Assembly: GCA_017445115.1 (NCBI GenBank)
Contig: JAFSUU010000103.1
Coordinates: forward strand, 1-55,370
From: Clostridia bacterium
GTDB lineage: Bacteria; Bacillota_A; Clostridia; Oscillospirales; CAG-272
DNA: 55,370 nucleotides
Direction of reading: 5' to 3'
The translations under genes and the position numbers were made by a program. Shown here piece after piece: positions 25,526 through 34,040 of this stretch; position 1 is the stretch's first letter, and each line of letters starts with the position of its first letter. The notes beneath the pieces were generated by a model, which was given only the letters and a program-made list of their open reading frames with translations, was not told where the DNA came from and searched no databases.

Positions 25526-26179
25526 ATGGCAACTTACAAATGTCTCGTATGCGGTGAAGTCTTCGAAGTACCGGAAGGCGAAGTACCCGTATGCCCCCGC
25601 TGCAGAGTGTCGGGCGACAAGCTTCAGAAGGTAGAGGCTCCGAAGAATCCCTATGCGGGAACGAAAACCGAGAAGAATCTCGAGGCAGCTTTCGCGGGCG
25701 AAAGCCAGGCGAGAAACAAGTACACCTATTTCGCATCCGTTGCGAAGAAGGAAGGCTATGAGCAGATAGCCGCGATCTTCCTCAAGACAGCGGACAACGA
25801 GAAGGAACACGCAAAGATGTGGTTCAAAGAGCTGAACGGTATCGGCGACACGAAGCAGAATCTCGGCGCCGCCGCTGACGGCGAGAACTACGAATGGACC
25901 GACATGTACGACGAGTTTGCAAAGACCGCCGAGGAAGAGGGCTTCCCGGAGCTCGCGGCGAAATTCCGCGGAGTCGCCGCTATCGAAAAGCATCACGAGG
26001 AACGCTACCGCGCTCTCCTCGCGAATATCGAGGCGCAGAAGGTCTTTGAGAAGAGCGAAGTCAAGGTTTGGGAATGCCGCAACTGCGGTCACATCGTCGT
26101 CGGAACGAAAGCTCCCGACGTCTGCCCCGTCTGCGCTCATCCGCAGTCTTACTTCGAGATCAACGCAGAGAATTATTGA
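25526..26179 (+). CDS. Rubrerythrin with rubredoxin domains at both ends
   Basis: 217 residues, longer than classical rubrerythrin (about 190). An N-terminal rubredoxin-like CLVC...CPRC centre (about 6-27) precedes the four-helix diiron domain (about 48-165; ligands in [14 protein letters not shown] and EKHHEERY) and a C-terminal rubredoxin CRNC...CPVC (about 180-203). Rubrerythrins reduce hydrogen peroxide in anaerobes with electrons passed through rubredoxin iron. Strong AAAGGAG site. No promoter or terminator is obvious in the 57 bp after the dockerin gene, so read-through is possible. Followed by a hairpin terminator. Confidence 0.93.
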   Translation: MATYKCLVCGEVFEVPEGEVPVCPRCRVSGDKLQKVEAPKNPYAGTKTEKNLEAAFAGESQARNKYTYFASVAKKEGYEQIAAIFLKTADNEKEHAKMWFKELNGIGDTKQNLGAAADGENYEWTDMYDEFAKTAEEEGFPELAAKFRGVAAIEKHHEERYRALLANIEAQKVFEKSEVKVWECRNCGHIVVGTKAPDVCPVCAHPQSYFEINAENY

Positions 26180-26201
26180 GTTTAATAGGATAAAATAAAA
26201 T

Positions 26202-26233
26202 GCGGGGAGGACTTTTTCAAAAGTCCTCCCCGC
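26202..26233 (+). terminator. Hairpin terminator after rubrerythrin
   Basis: GCGGGGAGGACTTTT (26202-26216) pairs perfectly with AAAAGTCCTCCCCGC (26219-26233). It begins 22 bp past the stop codon and belongs to the dispersed hairpin family. Confidence 0.75.
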
Positions 26234-26238
26234 GCCGT

Positions 26239-26692
26239 ATTGCAGACAAAGTCTGCAATACGGTCAGAAGAAGAGAAACGCCGGTAGATTCGTCGATCGC
26301 GCCGTCGTAGGCGTAGTGACCTACGTTAGAGGGTGCGATCGACGAAAGGCAATGATGGCGGGCATTTCTGCCCGCCTCAATATTACTTGTATCGCTTTAT
26401 TTCTGTTTGCTTTTTGATGCTGTCACTTATCATTGCCGGTGTACCAAGTTTATCTTCGTTCTGATGCAGGGAAGCTTTTTGGAAAAAGCTTCCCCCGCAC
26501 CCCTTTCAAAAACTTAAGGGGAATGTTATTCTTTTTTTGTTGGCGATATTCCTCATCCGACGCAACGCGTCGGATATCATCTGCCCGCAAGGCAGATATC
26601 ATGCCGGCAGCTTTGCTGTCGGTATATCATATTTCAAAGCCTTTCGCTTTGAAATATATCATTGCGATGCGCGAGCATCGCACTCAGTCGCG
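26239..26692. repeat. Palindrome-rich intergenic region with ATATCAT hairpin array
   Basis: No gene between the convergent rubrerythrin and permease-GGDEF genes. It contains GTATTGCAGAC/GTCTGCAATAC, a long cruciform around TCGTCGATCGC/GCGATCGACGA with an inner arm, GGCGGGC/GCCCGCC and the terminator-like hairpin 26469-26494. An array at 26544-26690 follows, with stems CCGACG/CGTCGG, CTGCCC/GGCAG, CCGGCAG/CTGTCGG, ATTTCAAAG/CTTTGAAAT and TGCGATG/CATCGCA, most followed by ATATCAT. The last part repeats 61-240, also in the same order after a hairpin. Confidence 0.75.
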
Positions 26693-28936
26693 CTAATCTC
26701 GCACTCTCGCTCCTATGGACTTGAGCTGCATTTTGCGCTCGTACATATTTCCGTCGGCGCGTTTAAAGGCATCGTGGAACTTCGTGTCCTCCGCAGGATC
26801 ATAATCGGAGAGTCCGAGCGAAATGACGGCGTCATTCGTGCCGACGTGGCTCTCGATCACCGCGTTTATTTCGCTCAAAATCGCCGAGCGGTTATCAAAA
26901 TCATGCCCTTCGAGGATGACGACGAACTCGTCGCCGCCGATCCTGAATACGGGGCTGTGTTTGAAGTATTCGCAAATAAGGTCGCAGGACGCTTTGATAT
27001 AGTCGTCGCCCGCCTTGTGTCCGTACGTGTCGTTGATGTGCTTTAATCCGTTGACGTCACACACTATGACCGCGAACTCCATCGTCTCCTTGCCCTCTAT
27101 CCTGAGGTCAAAGCTCTGCTCCGCTTCAGCGAAGGCGTTTTTGCTCTTGACGCCGGTGAGCGGGTCGCGGTAGGCGACAGTGCGGGCGTGGTCGCGCTCA
27201 TCGGTCGCCTTTTTCTCCCATTTCTTCATTGAGAGATAGTTTACGAACAGGACGCCGATCGACATTCCGAAGAGTCCGATGATTATCACGACGCTCAGTT
27301 TGTCCGCGTCGTGGAGGTTCTCGTGCTGAGCTTCAAGAAATTCCTCCTCGCTCATCGCGAGCGTCTCTTCGTCCGCCGTGCCGTTGTAATAGCTTTGGAT
27401 CGCATCGACGACGACGTCTTCTTTCGACTCGTTCAAACGCTCGACCCAGGTCATCGTCATAGTCACGATGAAAGCGAGCAACGCGATCCAGACGATTATC
27501 GCTTTACCGAAATTCCTCGCGTGGTCCTTCCGGATAACGCGGTTGAAAAACAGAAGTCCGAGCAGCGACCACACGGTCATGAGAGCGTAAGTCTCCGTTT
27601 CGATCGTCCGGTCGGAAAACAGCTCCGGGAACATCAGATAGAACATAAAGACGACAAGGATCACGATGCAGATGCCGCTGACGATGCTGTCCTTTTTACA
27701 GCCTTCTTTCCTTGACGCTTTGAAGACCGCCACCGAGGCGAATCCGTAAACTATAGTCGCACCGATAGTAGTCGTATCAACGATCCAGCCGATCGCGGTC
27801 CTGCCGAGAAACAGTATCGGAAGCGAGAGAACGACGACGAGAAGAATAGTGTTTACGGGGATCTGCTTGTCGTTGAGTTTTGCAAAACGCGACGACAGAA
27901 CGCCGTCCTGCGCCGCGGCGTAGCAAAGGCGGCTGAGAGCGCGGAGCGTGCCGATAAGGCTGGTGAGGACGAGAGCTGCAAGCGACGCAATAAGTATCCA
28001 CACGCCGGTGTTTCCGAGGTAGTGATACGCAGCGTAGAACGCGGGAAGCCCCTCGATTCCCTCAAACTCGTCGAGGCGGCTGATGTAGTCGAACCAGCTC
28101 GAGCATCCATCGGGATAAGCGGAGGCACTGAGAAGGATCGCAAAGATATAGAGCGCGGTGATCACGACGAGCGAGATCGCGAGCACGCGGAACATATTGC
28201 GGTGACGGAAGCGGTATTCCGCGGCGGAATGGGACACGCTTTCAAATCCGATGAACGCCCAGGGCGATATAAACGCGATGCGGATGACCTGATTGATGGC
28301 GTTCTTATCCGGCACGAACGCCGGGGACATCGTCATATCCGACGAGCCGTGACCGATCATGGCTGCGACGAAGATGACGGTAATGCCTGCCGTAAAGAGA
28401 ATCGCAAGCACTACCATACTGCGGGCGGTCGCTTTTTTGCTCTTCATACAAAGGAGCGCGACGGCGGATATGACTGCAAAAGTGACGAGGATCTCCCCGA
28501 GATAGACGTCGTATCCGAAGACCGTATAGAGCCTGCCGAAACCGAGCGCGTTTCCGAAGAAGTATCTGGCGAAGAGCGGGATGCTCGTTGCGTTAGCCCA
28601 GAATATCGCGATATAAACAAGGAACAAAAACCATGCCGCGAGGAACGCGCGGTCATAGCCGAAGATATACTTTACGTAGTTATAGAGGCCGCCGGTGCCC
28701 GGATAGCGGTTTGCGAGAAAGTGATAGTGGTTTGCGACCATCAGCATCATCGCAAGTCCGATCAAAAGACCGATGATCGAGCCGAGCGGTCCCGCCTGGA
28801 AAAGATAAGTTTTCCCGGTCACAACCAAAGAGCCCCAGCCTATCGCGGAGCCGACCGAAAGCGCCCAGACCGCGAGCGGAGACAGGTACGGCTTCAGTTT
28901 TGCGTTATTTTCGGTATCACGTGTTTGACTGTCCAT
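26693..28936 (-). CDS. APC-type permease fused to GGDEF diguanylate cyclase
   Basis: 747 residues. Residues about 15-470 are an APC-superfamily transporter (SVGSAIGWGS near the start, FGYDRAFLAAWF, PWAFIGFESVSHSAAEYRF, about 12 helices). Two more helices (about 483-503 and 550-572) flank an acidic extracytoplasmic loop. A cytoplasmic GGDEF domain (about 595-735) follows, with DPLTG, NDTYGHKAGDDYI and an intact RIGGDEF. The RxxD inhibitory site five residues before GGDEF is absent (FKHS there), so classical product inhibition is unlikely. Amino-acid or amine uptake or binding may directly tune c-di-GMP synthesis; this is inferred from the fusion. GGAGGGG precedes the ATG; promoter at 28999-29027. 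Confidence 0.92.
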   Translation of the reverse strand: MDSQTRDTENNAKLKPYLSPLAVWALSVGSAIGWGSLVVTGKTYLFQAGPLGSIIGLLIGLAMMLMVANHYHFLANRYPGTGGLYNYVKYIFGYDRAFLAAWFLFLVYIAIFWANATSIPLFARYFFGNALGFGRLYTVFGYDVYLGEILVTFAVISAVALLCMKSKKATARSMVVLAILFTAGITVIFVAAMIGHGSSDMTMSPAFVPDKNAINQVIRIAFISPWAFIGFESVSHSAAEYRFRHRNMFRVLAISLVVITALYIFAILLSASAYPDGCSSWFDYISRLDEFEGIEGLPAFYAAYHYLGNTGVWILIASLAALVLTSLIGTLRALSRLCYAAAQDGVLSSRFAKLNDKQIPVNTILLVVVLSLPILFLGRTAIGWIVDTTTIGATIVYGFASVAVFKASRKEGCKKDSIVSGICIVILVVFMFYLMFPELFSDRTIETETYALMTVWSLLGLLFFNRVIRKDHARNFGKAIIVWIALLAFIVTMTMTWVERLNESKEDVVVDAIQSYYNGTADEETLAMSEEEFLEAQHENLHDADKLSVVIIIGLFGMSIGVLFVNYLSMKKWEKKATDERDHARTVAYRDPLTGVKSKNAFAEAEQSFDLRIEGKETMEFAVIVCDVNGLKHINDTYGHKAGDDYIKASCDLICEYFKHSPVFRIGGDEFVVILEGHDFDNRSAILSEINAVIESHVGTNDAVISLGLSDYDPAEDTKFHDAFKRADGNMYERKMQLKSIGARVRD

Positions 28937-28998
28937 GAGGATCCCCTCCGAAATATCATAACTGTTTCAATGCGCCGCGAAACGTGTATTTCAATGTC

Positions 28999-29027
28999 AT
29001 TATATCAAACGGTAATTGCGCTGTCAA
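28999..29027 (-). promoter_or_regulatory. Promoter of the permease-GGDEF gene
   Basis: Minus strand: TTGACA (plus 29022-29027), 17 bp, TATAAT (plus 28999-29004). A leader of about 55 bp follows. Confidence 0.8.
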
Positions 29028-29203
29028 TTATTAGAATAATACAACTCTCAGCTGTGATTTTATCAAAAATGACGAAGCAAAGCCCAAACGCCAAGCGGGG
29101 ATCAAAAATCGCGCGCGGCGGACGCATCGGCAGAAAAACTATGTTGAGTTTGCTGATTTTTGCGCTGTTGAACCATTTTTTTCAATTTAATTAAAAATTC
29201 ATA

Positions 29204-29232
29204 TTGTCATTTATATTTGGATATGATATACT
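29204..29232 (+). promoter_or_regulatory. Promoter of the GAF-ABC operon
   Basis: TTGTCA (29204-29209), 17 bp, TATACT (29227-29232). It lies inside an upstream open frame, which argues that translation starts at the ATG at 29298 and not earlier. Between the two divergent promoters (29028-29203) no gene or strong structure is seen. Confidence 0.75.
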
Positions 29233-29297
29233 TAAATAAATATACAATCAACCTAAAATTCATCAAATCATACAAACGATTGAAAGCGAGACTAAAA

Positions 29298-30518
29298 ATG
29301 GCTGAAGAAAAACGTTTTACAAAAGCGACCTGGAGCATAATGGAACAACTGCTCGAAGTCGACAATCTCGAAGACGCGCTGTCGGGAAGTCTTGAGATCA
29401 TTGTCCGCACGCTGAACAGTGAAGCGGGCGCAATCTGGTTTCTTGATACGAACACCGACCGTCTCAGTCCCCTGTTTCACATAGGGCCGTCGGATATTTC
29501 AAATATCACCGTGGAAAACGGCGTCGGAATTGAAGGTATTGTTACGCAGAGCGGAAAGTCGATAATGATAGAAAACGCGCTTTCCGACCCGCGCTTTGAC
29601 GGTTCGGTATTCGACGACAACGGGCTCACGACGAAGACGATGATCTGCGTGCCGCTGAACAATCTGCACGACATCATCGGATGCGTACAGATCGTCAATA
29701 AGCTCGACGGATCTCTCTACGACGAGGAGGAGCTTCAGCTCTGCGAGCGCATGGCGTCCCTCGCCGCGATTACGATAGAAGAGAAAGGGCTTACCGTCGA
29801 CCTCGGCGAAAAGAAGGAGATCCTCGCGGAACTCAAAGACGTCATTAAAGAATTCCCGTCGGGCGACGGAGTTTCCCGCGTGCTCAAGGGGATCAACCTT
29901 GAAATATACAAAAACGAATTCGTGGTCGTACTCGGAGAATCCGGCTGCGGCAAATCGACGATGATGAATATTGTCGGCGGAATGGACTTTCTCACCGATG
30001 GAACGCTTCTTATCGAGGGCAAGGACTTTTCGCATCCGTCTGAGCAGGATCTCACCGAATTCAGAAGAAAATACGTCGGATTCATCTTCCAGTCATACAA
30101 CCTGATGCCGAACCTCACCGCGCTTGAGAACGTCCAGTTCATCGCGGAGCTCGTCGACGATCCGATGTCGTCGGAGGAGGCGATAGCTATGGTCGGTCTG
30201 AAGGAGAGAGCGAACAACTACCCCGGGCAGATGTCGGGCGGTCAGCAGCAGCGCGCGTCGATCGCGAGAGCGCTCGTCAAGCGTCCGAAGCTGATCCTCG
30301 CCGACGAGCCGACGGCGGCGCTCGACTACGCGACGAGCATCGACGTTCTGAAGGTCATCGAGGACATCGTGAAAAACGAGGGCGCGACCGTAATGATGGT
30401 TACACACAACCCCGAGATAGCAAAGATGGCGGACCGCGTCGTCAAAGTCAGAAACGGAAAAATTGCGAGCATTAAGAAGAATATGCATCCGGCGCACGCC
30501 GAAGAACTCGTTTGGTGA
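29298..30518 (+). CDS. ABC transporter ATPase with N-terminal GAF domain
   Basis: 406 residues. Residues about 1-165 form a GAF sensory domain (features such as GAIWFLD, GVGIEGIVTQSGK, CVPL and GCVQIVNK). Residues about 185-395 are a LolD/MacB-type ATPase: Walker A GESGCGKST (213-221), Q-loop FIFQSYN, signature MSGGQQQR, Walker B LILADEP, and a switch His in MMVTHNP. ATPases of this class normally lack sensory domains, so this suggests a mechanotransmission-type ABC complex gated by a cytoplasmic ligand. The permease follows after 6 bp. The ribosome-binding site is weak (AGCGAG). Ligand unknown. Confidence 0.9.
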   Translation: MAEEKRFTKATWSIMEQLLEVDNLEDALSGSLEIIVRTLNSEAGAIWFLDTNTDRLSPLFHIGPSDISNITVENGVGIEGIVTQSGKSIMIENALSDPRFDGSVFDDNGLTTKTMICVPLNNLHDIIGCVQIVNKLDGSLYDEEELQLCERMASLAAITIEEKGLTVDLGEKKEILAELKDVIKEFPSGDGVSRVLKGINLEIYKNEFVVVLGESGCGKSTMMNIVGGMDFLTDGTLLIEGKDFSHPSEQDLTEFRRKYVGFIFQSYNLMPNLTALENVQFIAELVDDPMSSEEAIAMVGLKERANNYPGQMSGGQQQRASIARALVKRPKLILADEPTAALDYATSIDVLKVIEDIVKNEGATVMMVTHNPEIAKMADRVVKVRNGKIASIKKNMHPAHAEELVW

Positions 30519-30524
30519 CGCCGT

Positions 30525-33500
30525 ATGAAAAAGACACAGATAAAAGACGCGATAAGAAACGTAAAGCGCCAGTGGGTATCGTTCGTATCGGTCATAGTTA
30601 TCGCGATGCTCGGCGTGACCGCGTATCTCGGTATGGAATTCACCGCGAGGTCGATGAGACTGAACGGCTCCGATATGTATAACGACAGGAATTTCAGAGA
30701 TATCGAGCTTGTCTCCACAATGCTCTTTACGAAAGAAGACCTCGAGGATATAAAGAAGGTCGAAGGCGTCGCCGACGCCGAGGCGCTCTGCTTTACCGAG
30801 GCGCAGGTGACGATAGGTAATTCCGACCGCATAGTCAACGTGATAACTCTGACGGAGCGCATAAACGCCGTTGAAGTGAGGGACGGTACCCTTCCCACGT
30901 CCGTCGGGGAGTGCGCCGTTGACGAATTCTTCGCCGAAGATGAGGGGCTTTCCGTAGGTGACGTGCTGAAGCTTTGCACCACGGGAAGCGAAAAAGTAGA
31001 ATACCTCGTACCGGAAGAAGTAACGATCACAGCGACGGTATTTCACCCCGATCACGTCAACTCGATCAACCCCGAAACGCCTTACGTCATCGTGACGTGG
31101 GACTCGTTCGACTCCGAAAAGCTTGACGGCTGCTATATGAAGACGGAGATCACCGTCGACAAACCGGACGGGATCTACCGCTTTTCCGACGAATATTATG
31201 AGATCGTCGACACCGTCGCATCAAGGATCGAAGAAGCCGCCGTCAGCTGCACGGCAAGACGCTACGCCGCTGTAACAGCCGCGGCGCAGGACAAGATCGA
31301 CGAGAGTCAGGAAAAGCTCGACGACGCGCTCGAGGAGCTTAAATCGGCGCGTAAAGCGCTCGACCGCGGACAATACGATCTCGAAAAAGGAGAAAAGGAA
31401 GCCACGGAAGGCGAGATCAAGCTCGAAATCGCAAAGCCTCAGCTCGACGAAGCCGAGAAGCAAATAGAGGACGGAAAGAAAAAACTTGACGAAGCCCGCG
31501 CGACTCTCGACGCAGAATGGGCAAAGCTGAACGCCGGGAAGGCGGCGCTCGACAATGCCAAAGCTCAGCTTAACGACGCAAAAGCCAAACTTGAAGAAGG
31601 ATACACACAGATTGCAGATGCGAAGTCCGACATTCGCAAGGTAATAATCGACGCTTACACCGACGTATTCGGAGAGGAATCCGCAAACGGCCTCGTCCGC
31701 TGGGCGAAAGAACACGCGCCGAACGTGGACGATCCGAACGAGAGCGTAAGATACTTCTGGATCACCGACAACATAAGGATAGACCTCGAAACCGTTATCA
31801 AAGACGTTGTCATGGCGCTGATCAGCTCTCCGAACATATCGAAGGATCTCCTGACAGAACTGTACATACAAAACGTAAGTAAAGTCCTGCCGCTTATAAA
31901 CGGTGAGACGGATTTTTCCGCCGTGCGCGAAGGGATCGCGGACTTTGCCGCGTCTTCTTCGGGCGATCTCGCGAAGCTCTCCGACGGAGTGCGCGACTGG
32001 GATCGCGGTCACGACGAATACATAAAAGGACTTGAAAAATACCGCGAGTCTTACGCTCTGTACTCGTCGGGGCTGGAACAGATCAACGCCGCCGAAGCGC
32101 AGTATACGGAGGCGTACTACGAATATAAGTCCGGCGTCGACGCATTCAACGCGAAAAAAGAAGAGTACGAAAAAGGCGTTCTGGACCTCGAAGAGGGCAA
32201 GAAAAAGCTCGTGGACGGCAAAAAGGAGCTTGATGACGGCGAGGCGAAATACGAGGACGGACTTTCGCAGTACAACGAAGGCGTCGAAAAGATCGCCGAT
32301 GCGCGCCATCAGCTTGAAACGCTCGCCGAGTGCCGCTGGATCGTCATCGACGCGAACGGAAGCTCCGGGTTCGTGCAAATTCAGATCGGAAGCGAAAACA
32401 TCACGAATCTGAAAATGACGTTTTCAATGATGTTTATCGTCGTCGGCTCGCTCGTGATCTTTGCGACCGTCGGAAAGATGGTCGACGAACAGCGAAGCCT
32501 TGTCGGCACGACGAAGGCGCTCGGATTTTTCACCCGCGAGATCTTCTCAAAATATCTGATCTTCGGAGTAGCCGCGACTGCTATAGGGACGATACTCGGA
32601 ATATTCGTGGCGCTCTTCATAATAGTATCATTCCTCCTCGGCGCAGTAAACAGATTCTATTTCTTCGACCTGTCCAAGCCCGCGTTCTTCGCAGGTCCGG
32701 CGGTCATCGCGGTCGTCGCGGGCATACTGCTCTCCGTCGCCGCAATCTGGCTCGCCTGCGCGCGTCTTCTTCGCGAACCGGCGATCCGTCTCATACAGCC
32801 GAAGGCGCCGGACGTCAAAAAGAGATCCGGAGGCGGCAGCCGTCTTTCGCTATATTCAAGGCTTATCATGCTCAATATGAGGACAGACCTTAAGCGCGTG
32901 ATCGTGACCATAGTCAGCGTCGCGGGATGCGCTGCTCTCGTCGTCATCGGATTTACGCTGAAAACCGCGATAGGCGGAGTGGTCGACAAAGAATACGGGG
33001 AAATAGTCAAATACGATATCAACGTCCGCTTCGACCCTGAGGTCTCGGACAGCGCGGAACAAGAGATCAAAGAGATCCTCGATTCCTACGGAACGGACTC
33101 GATGAGCGTTCTCTTATCCGATTCCATTTACAACATCACGACGCTTCAGGCGGCGACCGTTTTCTGCGGCGACCTGAACGAGATGCAGCAATTTTACAAG
33201 CTCGACGACTGGGAGACCGGACGTCCGATGTTCGCGACGAACGAAGGCGTGCTGATCCAGCGAAGAATCGCGGAATCATTCGGACTTGAAGTCAACGACA
33301 CGTTTGAGCTGGCGTTCGGAGGCATTAACGTTGCGGACGTGCGCGTGGCGGGCATCTTTGAAAACTACGTCGGAAAAGCGATCATGATGAGCCCCGGATA
33401 CTACGAGACGCTCTTCGGCAACGAAGCAAAGCCGAACGCGTTTCTCGTACGTCTGAACGGCGCCGACGTCGATGAACTGACCGAGGCGCTCAACAAAGTA

Positions 33501-33956
33501 GTCGCGTTCGAAAACGTCAAGAGCTCCGACACGGACAAGAGGATCATCGTGAGTTCGACCTCCACGATCAACGCCGCCGTGCTGATATTTATCCTCATAG
33601 CGGCAATAATGGCGGGCGTCGTGCAGATGAACCTCACGAATATGTATATCATTCAGAAGAAGCGCGAGCTGACTATAATGCGAGTCAACGGCTTCAGCGT
33701 CAAAGAGGTCATAAACTACGTTCTGCGCGAGACCTTTGTGACGACGACCGTCGGCATACTGCTCGGAGTCGGCGCCGGATCGGGGATAGCTTACATCATC
33801 GTCCGTACGATCGAGCAAACCTTCGTTCAGTTTGACCGGAGCGTCAACTTCGTCGCATGGCTCATCGCAGCCGCGCTCACGGTCCTCTTCACCGCGATAG
33901 TCAACTTTATCGCGCTCAGAAAGATAAAATATCTCAAACTTACCGACGTGGCGTGA
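30525..33956 (+). CDS. Large FtsX/MacB-type ABC permease with coiled coils
   Basis: 1143 residues. One N-terminal helix (about 17-37), then an extracytoplasmic region of about 585 residues containing two long helical hairpins (about 247-371 and 489-601; repeats like LDDALEELKSARKALD and LEEGKKKLVDGKKELDDG). A first FtsX helix set (about 625-760) follows, then a second extracytoplasmic domain (about 790-1005) and the last three helices (about 1012-1135). This is the topology of type VII ABC permeases that transmit force instead of moving substrates through the membrane. It pairs with the GAF-ATPase 6 bp upstream. The coiled coil may span wall or septal space; cargo or partner is unknown. Confidence 0.9.
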   Translation: MKKTQIKDAIRNVKRQWVSFVSVIVIAMLGVTAYLGMEFTARSMRLNGSDMYNDRNFRDIELVSTMLFTKEDLEDIKKVEGVADAEALCFTEAQVTIGNSDRIVNVITLTERINAVEVRDGTLPTSVGECAVDEFFAEDEGLSVGDVLKLCTTGSEKVEYLVPEEVTITATVFHPDHVNSINPETPYVIVTWDSFDSEKLDGCYMKTEITVDKPDGIYRFSDEYYEIVDTVASRIEEAAVSCTARRYAAVTAAAQDKIDESQEKLDDALEELKSARKALDRGQYDLEKGEKEATEGEIKLEIAKPQLDEAEKQIEDGKKKLDEARATLDAEWAKLNAGKAALDNAKAQLNDAKAKLEEGYTQIADAKSDIRKVIIDAYTDVFGEESANGLVRWAKEHAPNVDDPNESVRYFWITDNIRIDLETVIKDVVMALISSPNISKDLLTELYIQNVSKVLPLINGETDFSAVREGIADFAASSSGDLAKLSDGVRDWDRGHDEYIKGLEKYRESYALYSSGLEQINAAEAQYTEAYYEYKSGVDAFNAKKEEYEKGVLDLEEGKKKLVDGKKELDDGEAKYEDGLSQYNEGVEKIADARHQLETLAECRWIVIDANGSSGFVQIQIGSENITNLKMTFSMMFIVVGSLVIFATVGKMVDEQRSLVGTTKALGFFTREIFSKYLIFGVAATAIGTILGIFVALFIIVSFLLGAVNRFYFFDLSKPAFFAGPAVIAVVAGILLSVAAIWLACARLLREPAIRLIQPKAPDVKKRSGGGSRLSLYSRLIMLNMRTDLKRVIVTIVSVAGCAALVVIGFTLKTAIGGVVDKEYGEIVKYDINVRFDPEVSDSAEQEIKEILDSYGTDSMSVLLSDSIYNITTLQAATVFCGDLNEMQQFYKLDDWETGRPMFATNEGVLIQRRIAESFGLEVNDTFELAFGGINVADVRVAGIFENYVGKAIMMSPGYYETLFGNEAKPNAFLVRLNGADVDELTEALNKVVAFENVKSSDTDKRIIVSSTSTINAAVLIFILIAAIMAGVVQMNLTNMYIIQKKRELTIMRVNGFSVKEVINYVLRETFVTTTVGILLGVGAGSGIAYIIVRTIEQTFVQFDRSVNFVAWLIAAALTVLFTAIVNFIALRKIKYLKLTDVA

Positions 33957-34040
33957 CGGCGCCTGCCGGTATCTTCACCGTTTTATCATTATATAAAGAA
34001 CAGTGTAAAGAATATCAATGACGGATTGGAAAGCAGGCTA

